Origin: an uncultured Bacteroidia bacterium
GTDB taxonomy: Bacteria > Bacteroidota > Bacteroidia > Bacteroidales > F082
NCBI GenBank assembly: GCA_902787095.1
Contig: CADAFC010000003.1
Coordinates: 1 to 56,637, forward strand
Reading direction: 5' to 3'
DNA: 56,637 nucleotides
The stretch's first letter is position 1. The number at the start of each line of letters is the position of its first letter. The notes under the pieces are model-generated. The model saw nothing but the letters and a program-made list of their open reading frames with translations, was not told the origin of the DNA and ran no database searches. Positions 48,035 through 55,856 of the stretch are shown here, piece by piece. Made by a program: the position numbers and the translations under genes.

Positions 48035-48090
48035 AGAAAAGCCGCTCAACGGCGGCTTAGATAAAAGAAAAGCCGCTCAACGGCGGCTAA
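48035..48090 (-). terminator. Two tandem identical terminators
   Basis: The sequence AGCCGCCGTTGAGCGGCT followed by TTTCTTTT (minus strand) occurs twice, 29 bases apart, at 48035-48059 and 48065-48090. Each has a short GC-rich stem and a T-rich end. This duplicated pair divides the early operon. Confidence 0.85.
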
Positions 48091-48103
48091 TGACACACAA
48101 CAT

Positions 48104-48232
48104 TTATTTCGCGTCCTGCTCAGACGAGGTTTGACGCCTTCGCTTAACACGGCCATAAATACACAGGCCGAGCAATGTTAGCGAATAAGACAAAGCGATT
48201 GCATCGCATACTAACTGCGCATTGATTTTCAT
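48104..48232 (-). CDS. 42-residue membrane peptide
   Basis: Starts MKINAQLVCDAIALSYSLTL with GGAGGG upstream, continues LGLCIYGRVKRRRQTSSEQD. One predicted membrane helix followed by a basic patch. Lies before the tandem terminators. Function unknown. Confidence 0.5.
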   Translation of the reverse strand: MKINAQLVCDAIALSYSLTLLGLCIYGRVKRRRQTSSEQDAK

Positions 48233-48241
48233 ACATCCCTC

Positions 48242-48334
48242 CTACTTCATAAGTTTAAACACAAGACCGGCGACGGCAGTTCCCGCCTTTATGGATAAGC
48301 GGATTGCCTTAACCATACGTTTCACATTTCGCAT
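48242..48334 (-). CDS. 30-residue basic peptide
   Basis: MRNVKRMVKAIRLSIKAGTA then VAGLVFKLMK; AGGAG site eight bases upstream. Amphipathic and cationic, resembling a membrane-active peptide. It fits neatly between a 78-residue gene and the 42-residue peptide. Real gene status is uncertain because of its size. Confidence 0.4.
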   Translation of the reverse strand: MRNVKRMVKAIRLSIKAGTAVAGLVFKLMK

Positions 48335-48558
48335 AACATTTCTCCTGTACAAACCTTAAGTGGTGGCAGTTCCTGACGCCTACCGTCATCATCTGTGAAC
48401 CAGATGAACGCATGCCATCGACTCCAAAGACCTGGATTGTTTACACGTTCCACCTTTCGCTCAGACCAATACTCACGGAGGATATTGGTAACCTCTTCCT
48501 TTGAAAAAACCGTCCTGATTACGCACCTCGGGCCGGAATACAGCTCTATCTCGTACAT
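48322..48558 (-). CDS. Hypothetical protein
   Basis: 78 residues from the ATG at 48558 (GGAGG upstream): MYEIELYSGPRCVIRTVFSK. Trp-rich centre (GLWSRWHAFIWFTDDDG). Unknown. Confidence 0.63.
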   Translation of the reverse strand: MYEIELYSGPRCVIRTVFSKEEVTNILREYWSERKVERVNNPGLWSRWHAFIWFTDDDGRRQELPPLKVCTGEMLCEM

Positions 48559-48639
48559 ATAAAGCCTCCTACACGCAAACATGGGATACACCCATATCAG
48601 TTATACACTACCCAAATGAACCAAAGCGTACAGGTTGCA

Positions 48640-49371
48640 CTAATGCGCTGCTAAAAGATTTGTCACGCGAGGCATAAACCGCCCTTTAAACATATCATTC
48701 ACTCGTTTTGCGCGAGGAACGGATGCAGTTCTGACATGGATCCGCGCAAATCCAATCTTATGGATTGAGCGTAACCGTGCTACAGTCGGAACTCGTATCA
48801 GTCCACACTCTTTCGAGCCAAAACCAACACGTTTCAGTCGCAAGACTATCTGCAAAATAACAGACCAAAGAAGCATAAAGAACGCAACGACTCCATTATT
48901 ATTGCACACAGATTGCGCAGTAACTACGTCAGGTTTAAACTCGAGATCTGGGACTGATAGCTCGGCTTTAGTCTCTTGCACACACAACACATCTGTTTCG
49001 TTACAGATGTAACCATGAAAATCAGTTGGCGCAGAATCTCCCAACGACGTATCAATGGAACACTCCCTCGCCTCCGGATTTCCGAAAAACACCTTAATCC
49101 GTCCAACCTTGCACACTGAGTGCAAGTCGAGTTCTGGCGCGAAAACCCACATAAAGTGATAGCACTTGCGCCTCTCGCCCAAAGAGCGCTCGAGTTTGCG
49201 CTTGTCCCTACACATAAAACAGTCATACCCAACGTCAGGGATCTCGTGATACAAGTGAAGCTTTTTAGACCAATCAGACCAGATCCGAGATTTGTACTCT
49301 TTGGGCACAGCGGCATAGTAAAGACCTTCTGGGCGCGCAATAATGGCGTCAAACAATTCTTTAGCATTCAT
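48640..49371 (-). CDS. First early-operon protein, Cys-containing, C-terminal membrane helix
   Basis: 243 residues from the ATG at 49371 (AAGGAG upstream). The N-terminal half has a CxxC-like region (VGYDCFMCRDKRKLERSL) and further cysteines. A hydrophobic helix (VVAFFMLLWSVILQIVL) is followed by an Arg/Lys-rich C-terminus. No family recognised. As the first gene after the early promoter and long leader, it may act early against host functions (inference). Confidence 0.65.
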   Translation of the reverse strand: MNAKELFDAIIARPEGLYYAAVPKEYKSRIWSDWSKKLHLYHEIPDVGYDCFMCRDKRKLERSLGERRKCYHFMWVFAPELDLHSVCKVGRIKVFFGNPEARECSIDTSLGDSAPTDFHGYICNETDVLCVQETKAELSVPDLEFKPDVVTAQSVCNNNGVVAFFMLLWSVILQIVLRLKRVGFGSKECGLIRVPTVARLRSIHKIGFARIHVRTASVPRAKRVNDMFKGRFMPRVTNLLAAH

Positions 49372-49397
49372 AGCACACTCCTTTCGCTTTGGCTCGT

Positions 49398-49434
49398 CTG
49401 CGTAGTGAATACGCAGATCGATTGTTATAAATCG
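49398..49434 (-). promoter_or_regulatory. Two leader hairpins before the first early gene
   Basis: CTGCGTA/TACGCAG (7 bp, 49398-49416) and CGATT/AATCG (49419-49434) lie side by side just upstream of the ribosome site at ~49378. They could regulate translation or stabilise the mRNA. Confidence 0.5.
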
Positions 49435-50107
49435 AAAAACCACATAGAAAGAGACAATGCTTTGCTAATACAGACCGCAGATGTATGATTTTCGTCAAAG
49501 TCGCACATCAAAGACGCTAATCTCGAAACAATTTACTCGTGCTAATGGCAGTTCAATGGAAAGTAAAGACATCTGATTCTACTAGTTCAGACCATCCCGC
49601 ATACCGAGTCTTAATTCCGCATACATCTAACTTTACTCTTATTCATCCCCATAGTGTGCAGAGCTGGCACACACACATTGCTTGTCTGGTTGTGGCAAAC
49701 CTGTTTTACAGGCATTTCGGGTATATTTCTATCCTATGCTAATGTGACAGACCGATAGTTCTTGCCTGGCACGCAAGGCTCAAATGGTTGCTTGCAGATA
49801 CTACGCTTTCAGATTTCCTTACTTGCGTTATAATGCCGTTGTGATATAGTTCCGTCTTGCTCTTTTAAAGACACATCCTTAGGAACTTTGGGATTGGATT
49901 TCGTCCCATCCCGTTCACGCTGTCACTATAGCACAACTGCACATCAGCACAACAACTTTTTTAAATTATTTCATAACACATTGAATCTATTGTGGAAATT
50001 TATAATATCAGGAAAAAAATCCTGAATCATATGCCATTTGGTGACACATACATGTAGTTTAATGTAGTTATGCGGTTTTATAAAAAACATAAAATAAATA
50101 ATTATTA
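49435..50107. other. Long non-coding leader / control region
   Basis: No protein gene with a ribosome site is seen on either strand over ~670 bases. It holds a candidate leftward promoter (49925-49952), a TCAGGA/TCCTGA hairpin (50009-50026), and a long untranslated leader to 49371. It may encode a regulatory RNA or antitermination signal; nothing specific was recognised. Confidence 0.6.
49925..49952 (-). promoter_or_regulatory. Candidate early leftward promoter
   Basis: On the minus strand TTGTGC (49947-49952) and TATAGT (49925-49930) are 16 bases apart. It would give a transcript with about 540 untranslated bases before the first early gene. Confidence 0.4.
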
Positions 50108-50125
50108 AAAAACCCTAGGGTTTTT
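50108..50125. terminator. Bidirectional terminator between late and early blocks
   Basis: The 18-bp palindrome AAAAACCCTAGGGTTTTT is flanked by A/T runs on both sides. Downstream of the late leftward genes (ending 50208) and upstream of the early leader, it can stop transcription in both directions. Confidence 0.7.
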
Positions 50126-50207
50126 ATTATTTATTTTTTTTTAATTATTTTTTTTTGATTCTGAGAATTTTTCAGAAAATCTATTGGATTCTCTCTGCAA
50201 AATTTAA

Positions 50208-50642
50208 TTATTTTTTCTGGTTCCCAGATAGTTCGTCTGCCCAATTCTCAGGGTATTTCGAGTGATACCAGTCGTTGTCTTTGTGCAAAATCCGTTTGAT
50301 AGACACAAGGATTACAGACGGGACGGCAACGACAACCAAATACAACGGCCCCAACAACAGCGACTGAACGCTGTGACCGGATTCATGTTTCAAATTCGCA
50401 TCCGCAACACGAAACGGCGTGACGATAATCGGCCCCAACGAAAAGCAGAATGGTGCATTCCGCTTCAAATTCAAACGCAATTCCCACACGGATAAATTGC
50501 CGTTCTTGAATGGAATGAATGCATTGTCACGAGCAAACACCAATGCGAACAACATGACAATCGCCGCAACGAATAGCTGTGGCAACTGCCATATAGCCAG
50601 AACAACTGACAACAAATTGAATGATGTGTAGTCGATTTTCAT
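50208..50642 (-). CDS. Membrane protein with HExGH motif
   Basis: 144 residues. Two or three hydrophobic helices; the second part reads ANLKHESGHSVQSLLLGPLY, a HExGH zinc-protease-like motif next to a Leu-Gly-Pro membrane segment. Membrane proteins with ExGHxxQ patterns are known in bacteria, but their function is unclear. It may be a late, membrane-acting protein (holin-like role unproven). Confidence 0.65.
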   Translation of the reverse strand: MKIDYTSFNLLSVVLAIWQLPQLFVAAIVMLFALVFARDNAFIPFKNGNLSVWELRLNLKRNAPFCFSLGPIIVTPFRVADANLKHESGHSVQSLLLGPLYLVVVAVPSVILVSIKRILHKDNDWYHSKYPENWADELSGNQKK

Positions 50643-50908
50643 TTGTTTTTCGGCGTATTAAGAGCTATCAGCTTGTCTATCACGTCTTCATTCTGCAATC
50701 GGATTGCATCATCATTTTCGACGCATGCCATGAGGTATTTACCGGCAATCGAATTGCGATTGTTAAGGTAGACCGCCATCGAGAAACGCAGAGCATCATA
50801 GAGCTTTTGCAGCTTGTCGGCCTGTTGCTCTTTCATCTGACGAAGAACAATCTGCCCTTGTAGAAATATGAGAATGTTTACGACTTTCCAACCAAACGTA
50901 TTTTCCAT
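50639..50908 (-). CDS. Small hypothetical late protein
   Basis: 89 residues (MENTFGWKVVNILIFLQGQI) with a hydrophobic N-terminus and helical rest (KQQADKLQKLYDALRFSM-like). Start overlaps the kinase stop (TAATG). Unknown. Confidence 0.66.
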   Translation of the reverse strand: MENTFGWKVVNILIFLQGQIVLRQMKEQQADKLQKLYDALRFSMAVYLNNRNSIAGKYLMACVENDDAIRLQNEDVIDKLIALNTPKNK

Positions 50909-51615
50909 TACACGCCCATCCTGCTAATGATTGGTTTATTCCGCATGAGTTTCAAATCGTGATAGATTTCTTTTGCCTGCTCGTAAATTTCTGGAGGCGT
51001 CAAGTCGATGCTCGCATTGATATCTTTGACGAATGTGTATCGTTGGAAATCCGCAATGAATGCGTCAAGCTCCATTTTGAGTGCGGTCAGATAGTCAATC
51101 GGAATGTCTTTTTCGCATTCACGGCCACGCTTTTCGATTCTCTTTTTCGCGACATGCGGCGGGCAATTCAGATAAACGACTAATGACGGATACATCACCT
51201 CGCGGCTCATGTTCGCGAACAAAGATGAATAGACCTCAACTTCGGTTTCACACAATGTGCCGTCTTTTCGGAGCATTTCGACAAAGCATGAATCACCGAA
51301 CAAGGAACTATCCTGTACAGATGAAATGCCCATGAACGCAGCATCCTGCGCAAGTTTCTGTTGCTCAAATCGCCGATTCAACATGTAAACCTGCATCGAG
51401 AATGCGTATCGTTGTGGGTTCTTGTAATACAACGGAAGAAGCGGATTGCTTTCGACTGGCTCGTAAAGCCCCAAACAATCACCCTCTTCGTGGTCAATCA
51501 CATCCTGTAATGCCTTCGCCAATGTAGATTTACCGGCACCGATGCAGCCCAACACGCAAATGTGATATCCGCACCGTTCAATTCCTTTTGATAAGCACGA
51601 CTCCTGCACGCCCAT
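50908..51615 (-). CDS. Deoxynucleoside kinase
   Basis: 235 residues from the ATG at 51615 (MGVQESCLSKGIERCGYHIC). P-loop VLGCIGAGKSTLAKAL, EPVESNPLLPLYYKNPQ, QDSSLFGDSCF (DRS-like) and ERIEKRGRECE-type lid match the dNK/TK2 family. It phosphorylates deoxynucleosides for phage DNA synthesis. Placement inside the late block, next to tail-fibre-like genes, is unusual. Confidence 0.9.
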   Translation of the reverse strand: MGVQESCLSKGIERCGYHICVLGCIGAGKSTLAKALQDVIDHEEGDCLGLYEPVESNPLLPLYYKNPQRYAFSMQVYMLNRRFEQQKLAQDAAFMGISSVQDSSLFGDSCFVEMLRKDGTLCETEVEVYSSLFANMSREVMYPSLVVYLNCPPHVAKKRIEKRGRECEKDIPIDYLTALKMELDAFIADFQRYTFVKDINASIDLTPPEIYEQAKEIYHDLKLMRNKPIISRMGV

Positions 51616-51626
51616 TTCAATTCTCC

Positions 51627-52043
51627 CTATTTGCAAATCTTGTCTACATACTCTTTATCGAGTAAGTCAAATCCGCTTTCCTGTAACGTTGTGATACTCT
51701 CATCGAGAGCCTTTGGTGACGAAACCTTTATTGAGATGTCGCCTTTCTTCGCCTCGATTTGAGCGCCTTTCAACCAACCATTTGCAAATGCCTTTTCGAT
51801 TGTCCTTAATAACACATAACCACCGGCAATGACAAGCGCGCCGACCATCATTATTTTCCTGGCATCATCCGAAATCATCTGGAAATCAATAACAACGCCA
51901 ATAAGCAATGCCAGAACGACGACGACGACACACCAACGATATGAGATGTACTTCGGAAACCACTTGTCCATGATTGGCACCCCCACGCCAAAAATCAAAA
52001 TGAACGCCACGACAATAGCAGTAGCCCAGAATGGTGAAATCAT
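51627..52043 (-). CDS. Membrane protein, possible holin
   Basis: 138 residues with AGGAG upstream. Three hydrophobic helices (ATAIVVAFILIFGVGVP, VVVVVLALLIGVVIDF, IMMVGALVIAGGYVLL) followed by a soluble tail. Topology and late position suit a holin, but no family signature is visible and the lysis enzymes are encoded elsewhere. Confidence 0.6.
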   Translation of the reverse strand: MISPFWATAIVVAFILIFGVGVPIMDKWFPKYISYRWCVVVVVLALLIGVVIDFQMISDDARKIMMVGALVIAGGYVLLRTIEKAFANGWLKGAQIEAKKGDISIKVSSPKALDESITTLQESGFDLLDKEYVDKICK

Positions 52044-52052
52044 TTGAACTCC

Positions 52053-53783
52053 TTATTCAACGCGTTGCAGAAGCGCAAGACAACCTTGTGCCGCTGTTAC
52101 CTGAATAGTGCTAAGGCACGCATACTTTCCAGATGGCAGATTTGAATCAACGCTTCCCATCTGATCAGGCACACCACCAGAAGTAAGCGAACCGTCATCT
52201 CGAATATAACCAACCTTTGGGACAGGATTGAAATCTGTTGTCTGAATTATCTCCCCCGCATATTTTGTAATGGCCGCAGACTGTTTTCCGATATATGCCA
52301 ATACAATGCCACCAATGGGAATCACAAGATTGTTACTGTTGTCTTTATATGAAGCGAGACCAACCAATCCGTTACCAACCGTCATCTTGCCAGATATTGC
52401 CAAATTTCCAGTATCGGCATTCAAAACGCCAGTTGTCACACCAGACGAGTTTGATACGTTCAAACCAGAAGCACTTAACTCAGTCTTTAGATGATCTGAA
52501 CTGTCAAAGACGCGAACAGAATCATCTTTAACAACAAGCGTGGAAAGCGATGTAATCACATCGTTCGATGTTAGTCCTAAATCGACGGTTACATTTCCAT
52601 TAAAAGACGCATTTCCATTAAATGTAGCTCCCCCAGAGACAGACAAAGAACCATCGATGACAACGTCATACAGATCAGCTTCCGAACCAACCTCGTTGCA
52701 GTAAAAATTGCCCCCATTGATCTCGATAGTTCCAGAGCATTGAATGTCACCGGAAACATAAAACACCGTTCTATCCGCCCCCGAATCCGGCCACTCGACA
52801 CGAAGCCAAATTTCAGTCGTGTTATTGTCTCCGGGATACTGGATCTGTTGAATCGTTACATATCCATCAGGATCAACGTTTGAACCGTTTATCGTCAGCA
52901 TGTTGCTAATCGTGGCATTGCGTATATTCTGGATGTCCACAATATTCGCATCGCTAACTGTATCCGCCGAGTTATTCACAAAGACAGAAACGTTGTGACT
53001 TGTCGATTCGTTTACGAAAGCAATCTCACCAGAATGGAGCGCGTAACCATCGACGAACAACGAATCCAACGCGCCAGAAAAGACAACCCGTGAAGATGTT
53101 ATCGCAAGCGTTCCGCCTCTTGTCGCATAAGGCAGGATGCTCAATTCTGCGCCGGACACACCAAACCGAATCCCATACGGATCGTCTTCCGATTCAAAGT
53201 AAACATCATTTTCGTGCGTCGTTATACCTTTGAAATACTTGTCTCCGTAGATTGTTTGGTCTTCGCCAGTCGTTGCAAGACCTTCTTTGTGCGTGGTGAC
53301 GGTTCGTTCCTTGAGTAGGTTAAACTCTGACAGTGAACAATAGGTGGCCTGAGTAGCAAACCCAACGGCTCCGGAATTTATCGTGTAGACGATATCAAGA
53401 GCGCATTCCCATTCGTCGATTACATCACCGGCCACCGGTAAATGAAATGGCGTCTGAGAACTCGCAACGAAAATGACGAATTTGTCATTGGGTGCGGATG
53501 CACTATGCCCATACAGGAACAGCGTGTTCACATCACCACCGGCGTTTACACCAGTCCGAAAATAGACTCGCGAGTTGATGTGTTCTGCCGTAGAGCCAAG
53601 CTGAGTTACGTCGGTTGTGTTGCTCACAGGTGAAACAGGACGAGCTGAGATATTGACGGCCTGCGCCTGTGTCATGTAACCAGTTGTTGCGTCGCAGCCG
53701 TCTATGATTAGCTGATTAGCGGCAGTGGCAGCCGCAAGAAGTTCAGCACCTTTAATTGTGACTGTTTGTGTGTCGAATGCCAT
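52053..53783 (-). CDS. Tail fibre / surface fibre protein
   Basis: About 576 residues from the ATG at 53783 (AGGAG upstream): MAFDTQTVTIKGAELLAAAT. The sequence is beta-rich with short repeats (SGGATFNGNASFNGNVTV, GTIEINGGNFYC) typical of trimeric fibre shafts. Likely binds the host surface. Transcribed with the other late genes from across the circular join. Confidence 0.78.
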   Translation of the reverse strand: MAFDTQTVTIKGAELLAAATAANQLIIDGCDATTGYMTQAQAVNISARPVSPVSNTTDVTQLGSTAEHINSRVYFRTGVNAGGDVNTLFLYGHSASAPNDKFVIFVASSQTPFHLPVAGDVIDEWECALDIVYTINSGAVGFATQATYCSLSEFNLLKERTVTTHKEGLATTGEDQTIYGDKYFKGITTHENDVYFESEDDPYGIRFGVSGAELSILPYATRGGTLAITSSRVVFSGALDSLFVDGYALHSGEIAFVNESTSHNVSVFVNNSADTVSDANIVDIQNIRNATISNMLTINGSNVDPDGYVTIQQIQYPGDNNTTEIWLRVEWPDSGADRTVFYVSGDIQCSGTIEINGGNFYCNEVGSEADLYDVVIDGSLSVSGGATFNGNASFNGNVTVDLGLTSNDVITSLSTLVVKDDSVRVFDSSDHLKTELSASGLNVSNSSGVTTGVLNADTGNLAISGKMTVGNGLVGLASYKDNSNNLVIPIGGIVLAYIGKQSAAITKYAGEIIQTTDFNPVPKVGYIRDDGSLTSGGVPDQMGSVDSNLPSGKYACLSTIQVTAAQGCLALLQRVE

Positions 53784-53794
53784 GATATTTGCTC

Positions 53795-54076
53795 CTACCA
53801 AAAGACAACATCGTCGTTGTCCAAATCAGCATTTTCAGAAAACGCACGCTTTTCCAGAATCTTCTTGTATTCCTTCATGATCTCAAACTGCTTTGAAAGC
53901 ATTTCAGCACGATTCGCCGATGTAGCGTTTAACTCCGGCTTTATAAAATTGGCCACCGCGTTTCTCGCTTTCTCCATTCTGATAACGAGCTGCCAGTATT
54001 CCGCCTTGAGTCTGACCTTATAGTCATCAGACTTCATCCATTCGATTGTGTCTTCGAGCGTAAATTTGAGCTGCAT
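53795..54076 (-). CDS. Small late protein, conserved helical
   Basis: 93 residues (MQLKFTLEDTIEWMKSDDYK). Helical with AEMLSKQFEIMKEYKKILEK, resembling small crAss-like/Bacteroides phage proteins near fibre genes. Precedes the fibre gene. Unknown function. Confidence 0.65.
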   Translation of the reverse strand: MQLKFTLEDTIEWMKSDDYKVRLKAEYWQLVIRMEKARNAVANFIKPELNATSANRAEMLSKQFEIMKEYKKILEKRAFSENADLDNDDVVFW

Positions 54077-54094
54077 GATGTTTACTCCTGCTTA

Positions 54095-54373
54095 TCAGTG
54101 ACGTTTAATGGCATGAATGATTGCCTCGTTTAAGCGTTTCGATGTGTTGTAGAATGATTCGCACAGTGTATCCGTCGCAAGGTCGAACGCGTATTTGTCG
54201 TCTGGGTTCTGGTATTCATCGTCAAAGTCGCTTGCGTATTCTCCAGATTGTTTCAGTAACGCATAAGCACAATTAAATAGCGTTATTGCTCGCTCGTGCT
54301 TTTCAAGGGTATGGATTTCACTCAGCGCGCTGATAACTCCGCTGAGTGTTGAGAGATCGTTTATTTTTCCCAT
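54095..54373 (-). CDS. Small hypothetical late protein
   Basis: 92 residues from the ATG at 54373 (AGGAG upstream): MGKINDLSTLSGVISALSEI. Helical (ITLFNCAYALLKQSG). Unknown; in the fibre gene block. Confidence 0.6.
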   Translation of the reverse strand: MGKINDLSTLSGVISALSEIHTLEKHERAITLFNCAYALLKQSGEYASDFDDEYQNPDDKYAFDLATDTLCESFYNTSKRLNEAIIHAIKRH

Positions 54374-54386
54374 GACTAACTCCTGT

Positions 54387-54512
54387 CTAAGGTATTTTAA
54401 TCTTGCATATTGCTGATGCGATCGTATCGGCAAGAATCGGGAACAGGGAACAGGTTAGAATTATTGCTGCCCCCACACAGAGCCCATAAAGCAATTCGTC
54501 TCCAAAGTTCAT
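54387..54512 (-). CDS. 41-residue membrane peptide
   Basis: ATG at 54512 overlaps the preceding gene's stop as ATGA. MNFGDELLYGLCVGAAIILT continues as a hydrophobic helix and ends SAICKIKIP. Fills the gap exactly. A small holin- or membrane-type peptide is possible. Confidence 0.55.
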   Translation of the reverse strand: MNFGDELLYGLCVGAAIILTCSLFPILADTIASAICKIKIP

Positions 54513-55771
54513 TGCAAAGCCAACTCAGGCCAAGACGATTCGTCGTTGATGTTCGGGTTCGACGGATCCCATCCGACGTAGGCGGCAGGACAAGCCATTG
54601 GTGTTGAGTCAGTTGCTCCAGACAATTGAGCGCCTGGCACAGGATTCCTTGTATAAGGAGTCGAGCTTCTATACGTGCAACGAGTCGCTTCAATAAGATT
54701 TCCACCCATAACAACGCTCCCAACCGTTGGGTGTGTTGTTTGTGTTTTGCCATAATTTACAGACAATAGCTCCCCGTTTATTACACCCTTCGTCAACATC
54801 CCTGCCGAACTGATAGCCTTTTTGCACTTGCCAAGCGTTGTTAGTACTGGAGAGCCGAAGGGAATTAACGTGTTTCCAGTTTCATAAAAGGCTTGAGCTG
54901 GAATCGTAATCCCTAATTGTGAAAGTTCTGTGCTAGTTACGTTGCTTGATTTGTAAAAGATTGGCTCTCCGGAATCTGTTAGGCATTCAGAACGAAGATT
55001 ACCCATGAAAATTCTATCCGATTCATTTGACAGTGTGATCTCATCGCTTGGAAATAGATTAAAGATATACTTCAATTCTCCGTATGGATCATTAGGGGTT
55101 GAATACCCGCTAAACGCCGAACCAGATTCAATGCTCGTTATATTTTTTTGATAGACATTGATTATATCTTTCCCTTTGGTCGCAAAGCCAATATAAATCA
55201 CAGGATAATAAGATACTCCATTTCCATTTGGAGTAGACGAGTTTGAATATGAGTTTGCAGCTATGTCCGGAGCTGCCTCCGTTACTATAGAAGAACAAGC
55301 AAGCGATTTTGCGGGCATGGCCGTGAATGGGCCCAAGTCTGCAAAATCAGAATCCACAGCGAGGCAACTACACACGCCACCGCGCTTTACTTTCGCATTT
55401 GAGGCGTAGAGACCGTATATCGCGCTTTCATCAAAAGTTGGTGTAGATCCTGACGCTGCGATCATGTAATACTCCCCCAACGTTGCAATCATGTAATACA
55501 GTTCTTCATCACCATACTTGAAGAAGCTCAGATAGTCGTGATAATCGCCGTTCGCATTTGCCACACGATAAATCACATTGCCATAAGATTCAAATGACAA
55601 TGCACCGTTTGTCTTGCTGAAATGCCATTGAGCGCCGGACAATGCACAGCTCTCCATAAACGCTTTGATACGTGCCTGATGAACCAACAAACACCAATTT
55701 GCGTAGGTGTTATTAGTTAGATTAGCTCTAACCACCTTGTATCCCTTGAATTTGTAACCACCAAATGCCAT
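54509..55771 (-). CDS. Cys-containing virion-associated protein, GWDPSN family copy 2
   Basis: 420 residues; starts MAFGGYKFKGYKVVRANLTN and ends AAYVGWDPSNPNINDESSW. The start (MAxGG(F/Y)K) and the GWDPSN end match the protein at 11574-12752, so both appear to derive from one ancestor. Beta-rich, with Cys in GGVCSCLAVD. It lies between the distal tail protein and fibre genes, supporting a host-contact or decoration role. Confidence 0.72.
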   Translation of the reverse strand: MAFGGYKFKGYKVVRANLTNNTYANWCLLVHQARIKAFMESCALSGAQWHFSKTNGALSFESYGNVIYRVANANGDYHDYLSFFKYGDEELYYMIATLGEYYMIAASGSTPTFDESAIYGLYASNAKVKRGGVCSCLAVDSDFADLGPFTAMPAKSLACSSIVTEAAPDIAANSYSNSSTPNGNGVSYYPVIYIGFATKGKDIINVYQKNITSIESGSAFSGYSTPNDPYGELKYIFNLFPSDEITLSNESDRIFMGNLRSECLTDSGEPIFYKSSNVTSTELSQLGITIPAQAFYETGNTLIPFGSPVLTTLGKCKKAISSAGMLTKGVINGELLSVNYGKTQTTHPTVGSVVMGGNLIEATRCTYRSSTPYTRNPVPGAQLSGATDSTPMACPAAYVGWDPSNPNINDESSWPELALQ

Positions 55772-55856
55772 TTTACTCCTCCGTTATGTGTTGCTTTATG
55801 AAGCGTGTTATGTGTTCAAAATTGTTGGAAATCCGTTGTGTTTAGCATGATGAATC

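Noticed and set aside
49685-49720. SOS box from CTGTTTTACAG
   Set aside because: The CTG-to-CAG spacing is 5 rather than the LexA-type 10, so it does not fit.
54397-54753. 118-codon minus-strand frame overlapping the GWDPSN gene and a membrane peptide
   Set aside because: It runs in another frame across two better-supported genes and lacks a ribosome site.
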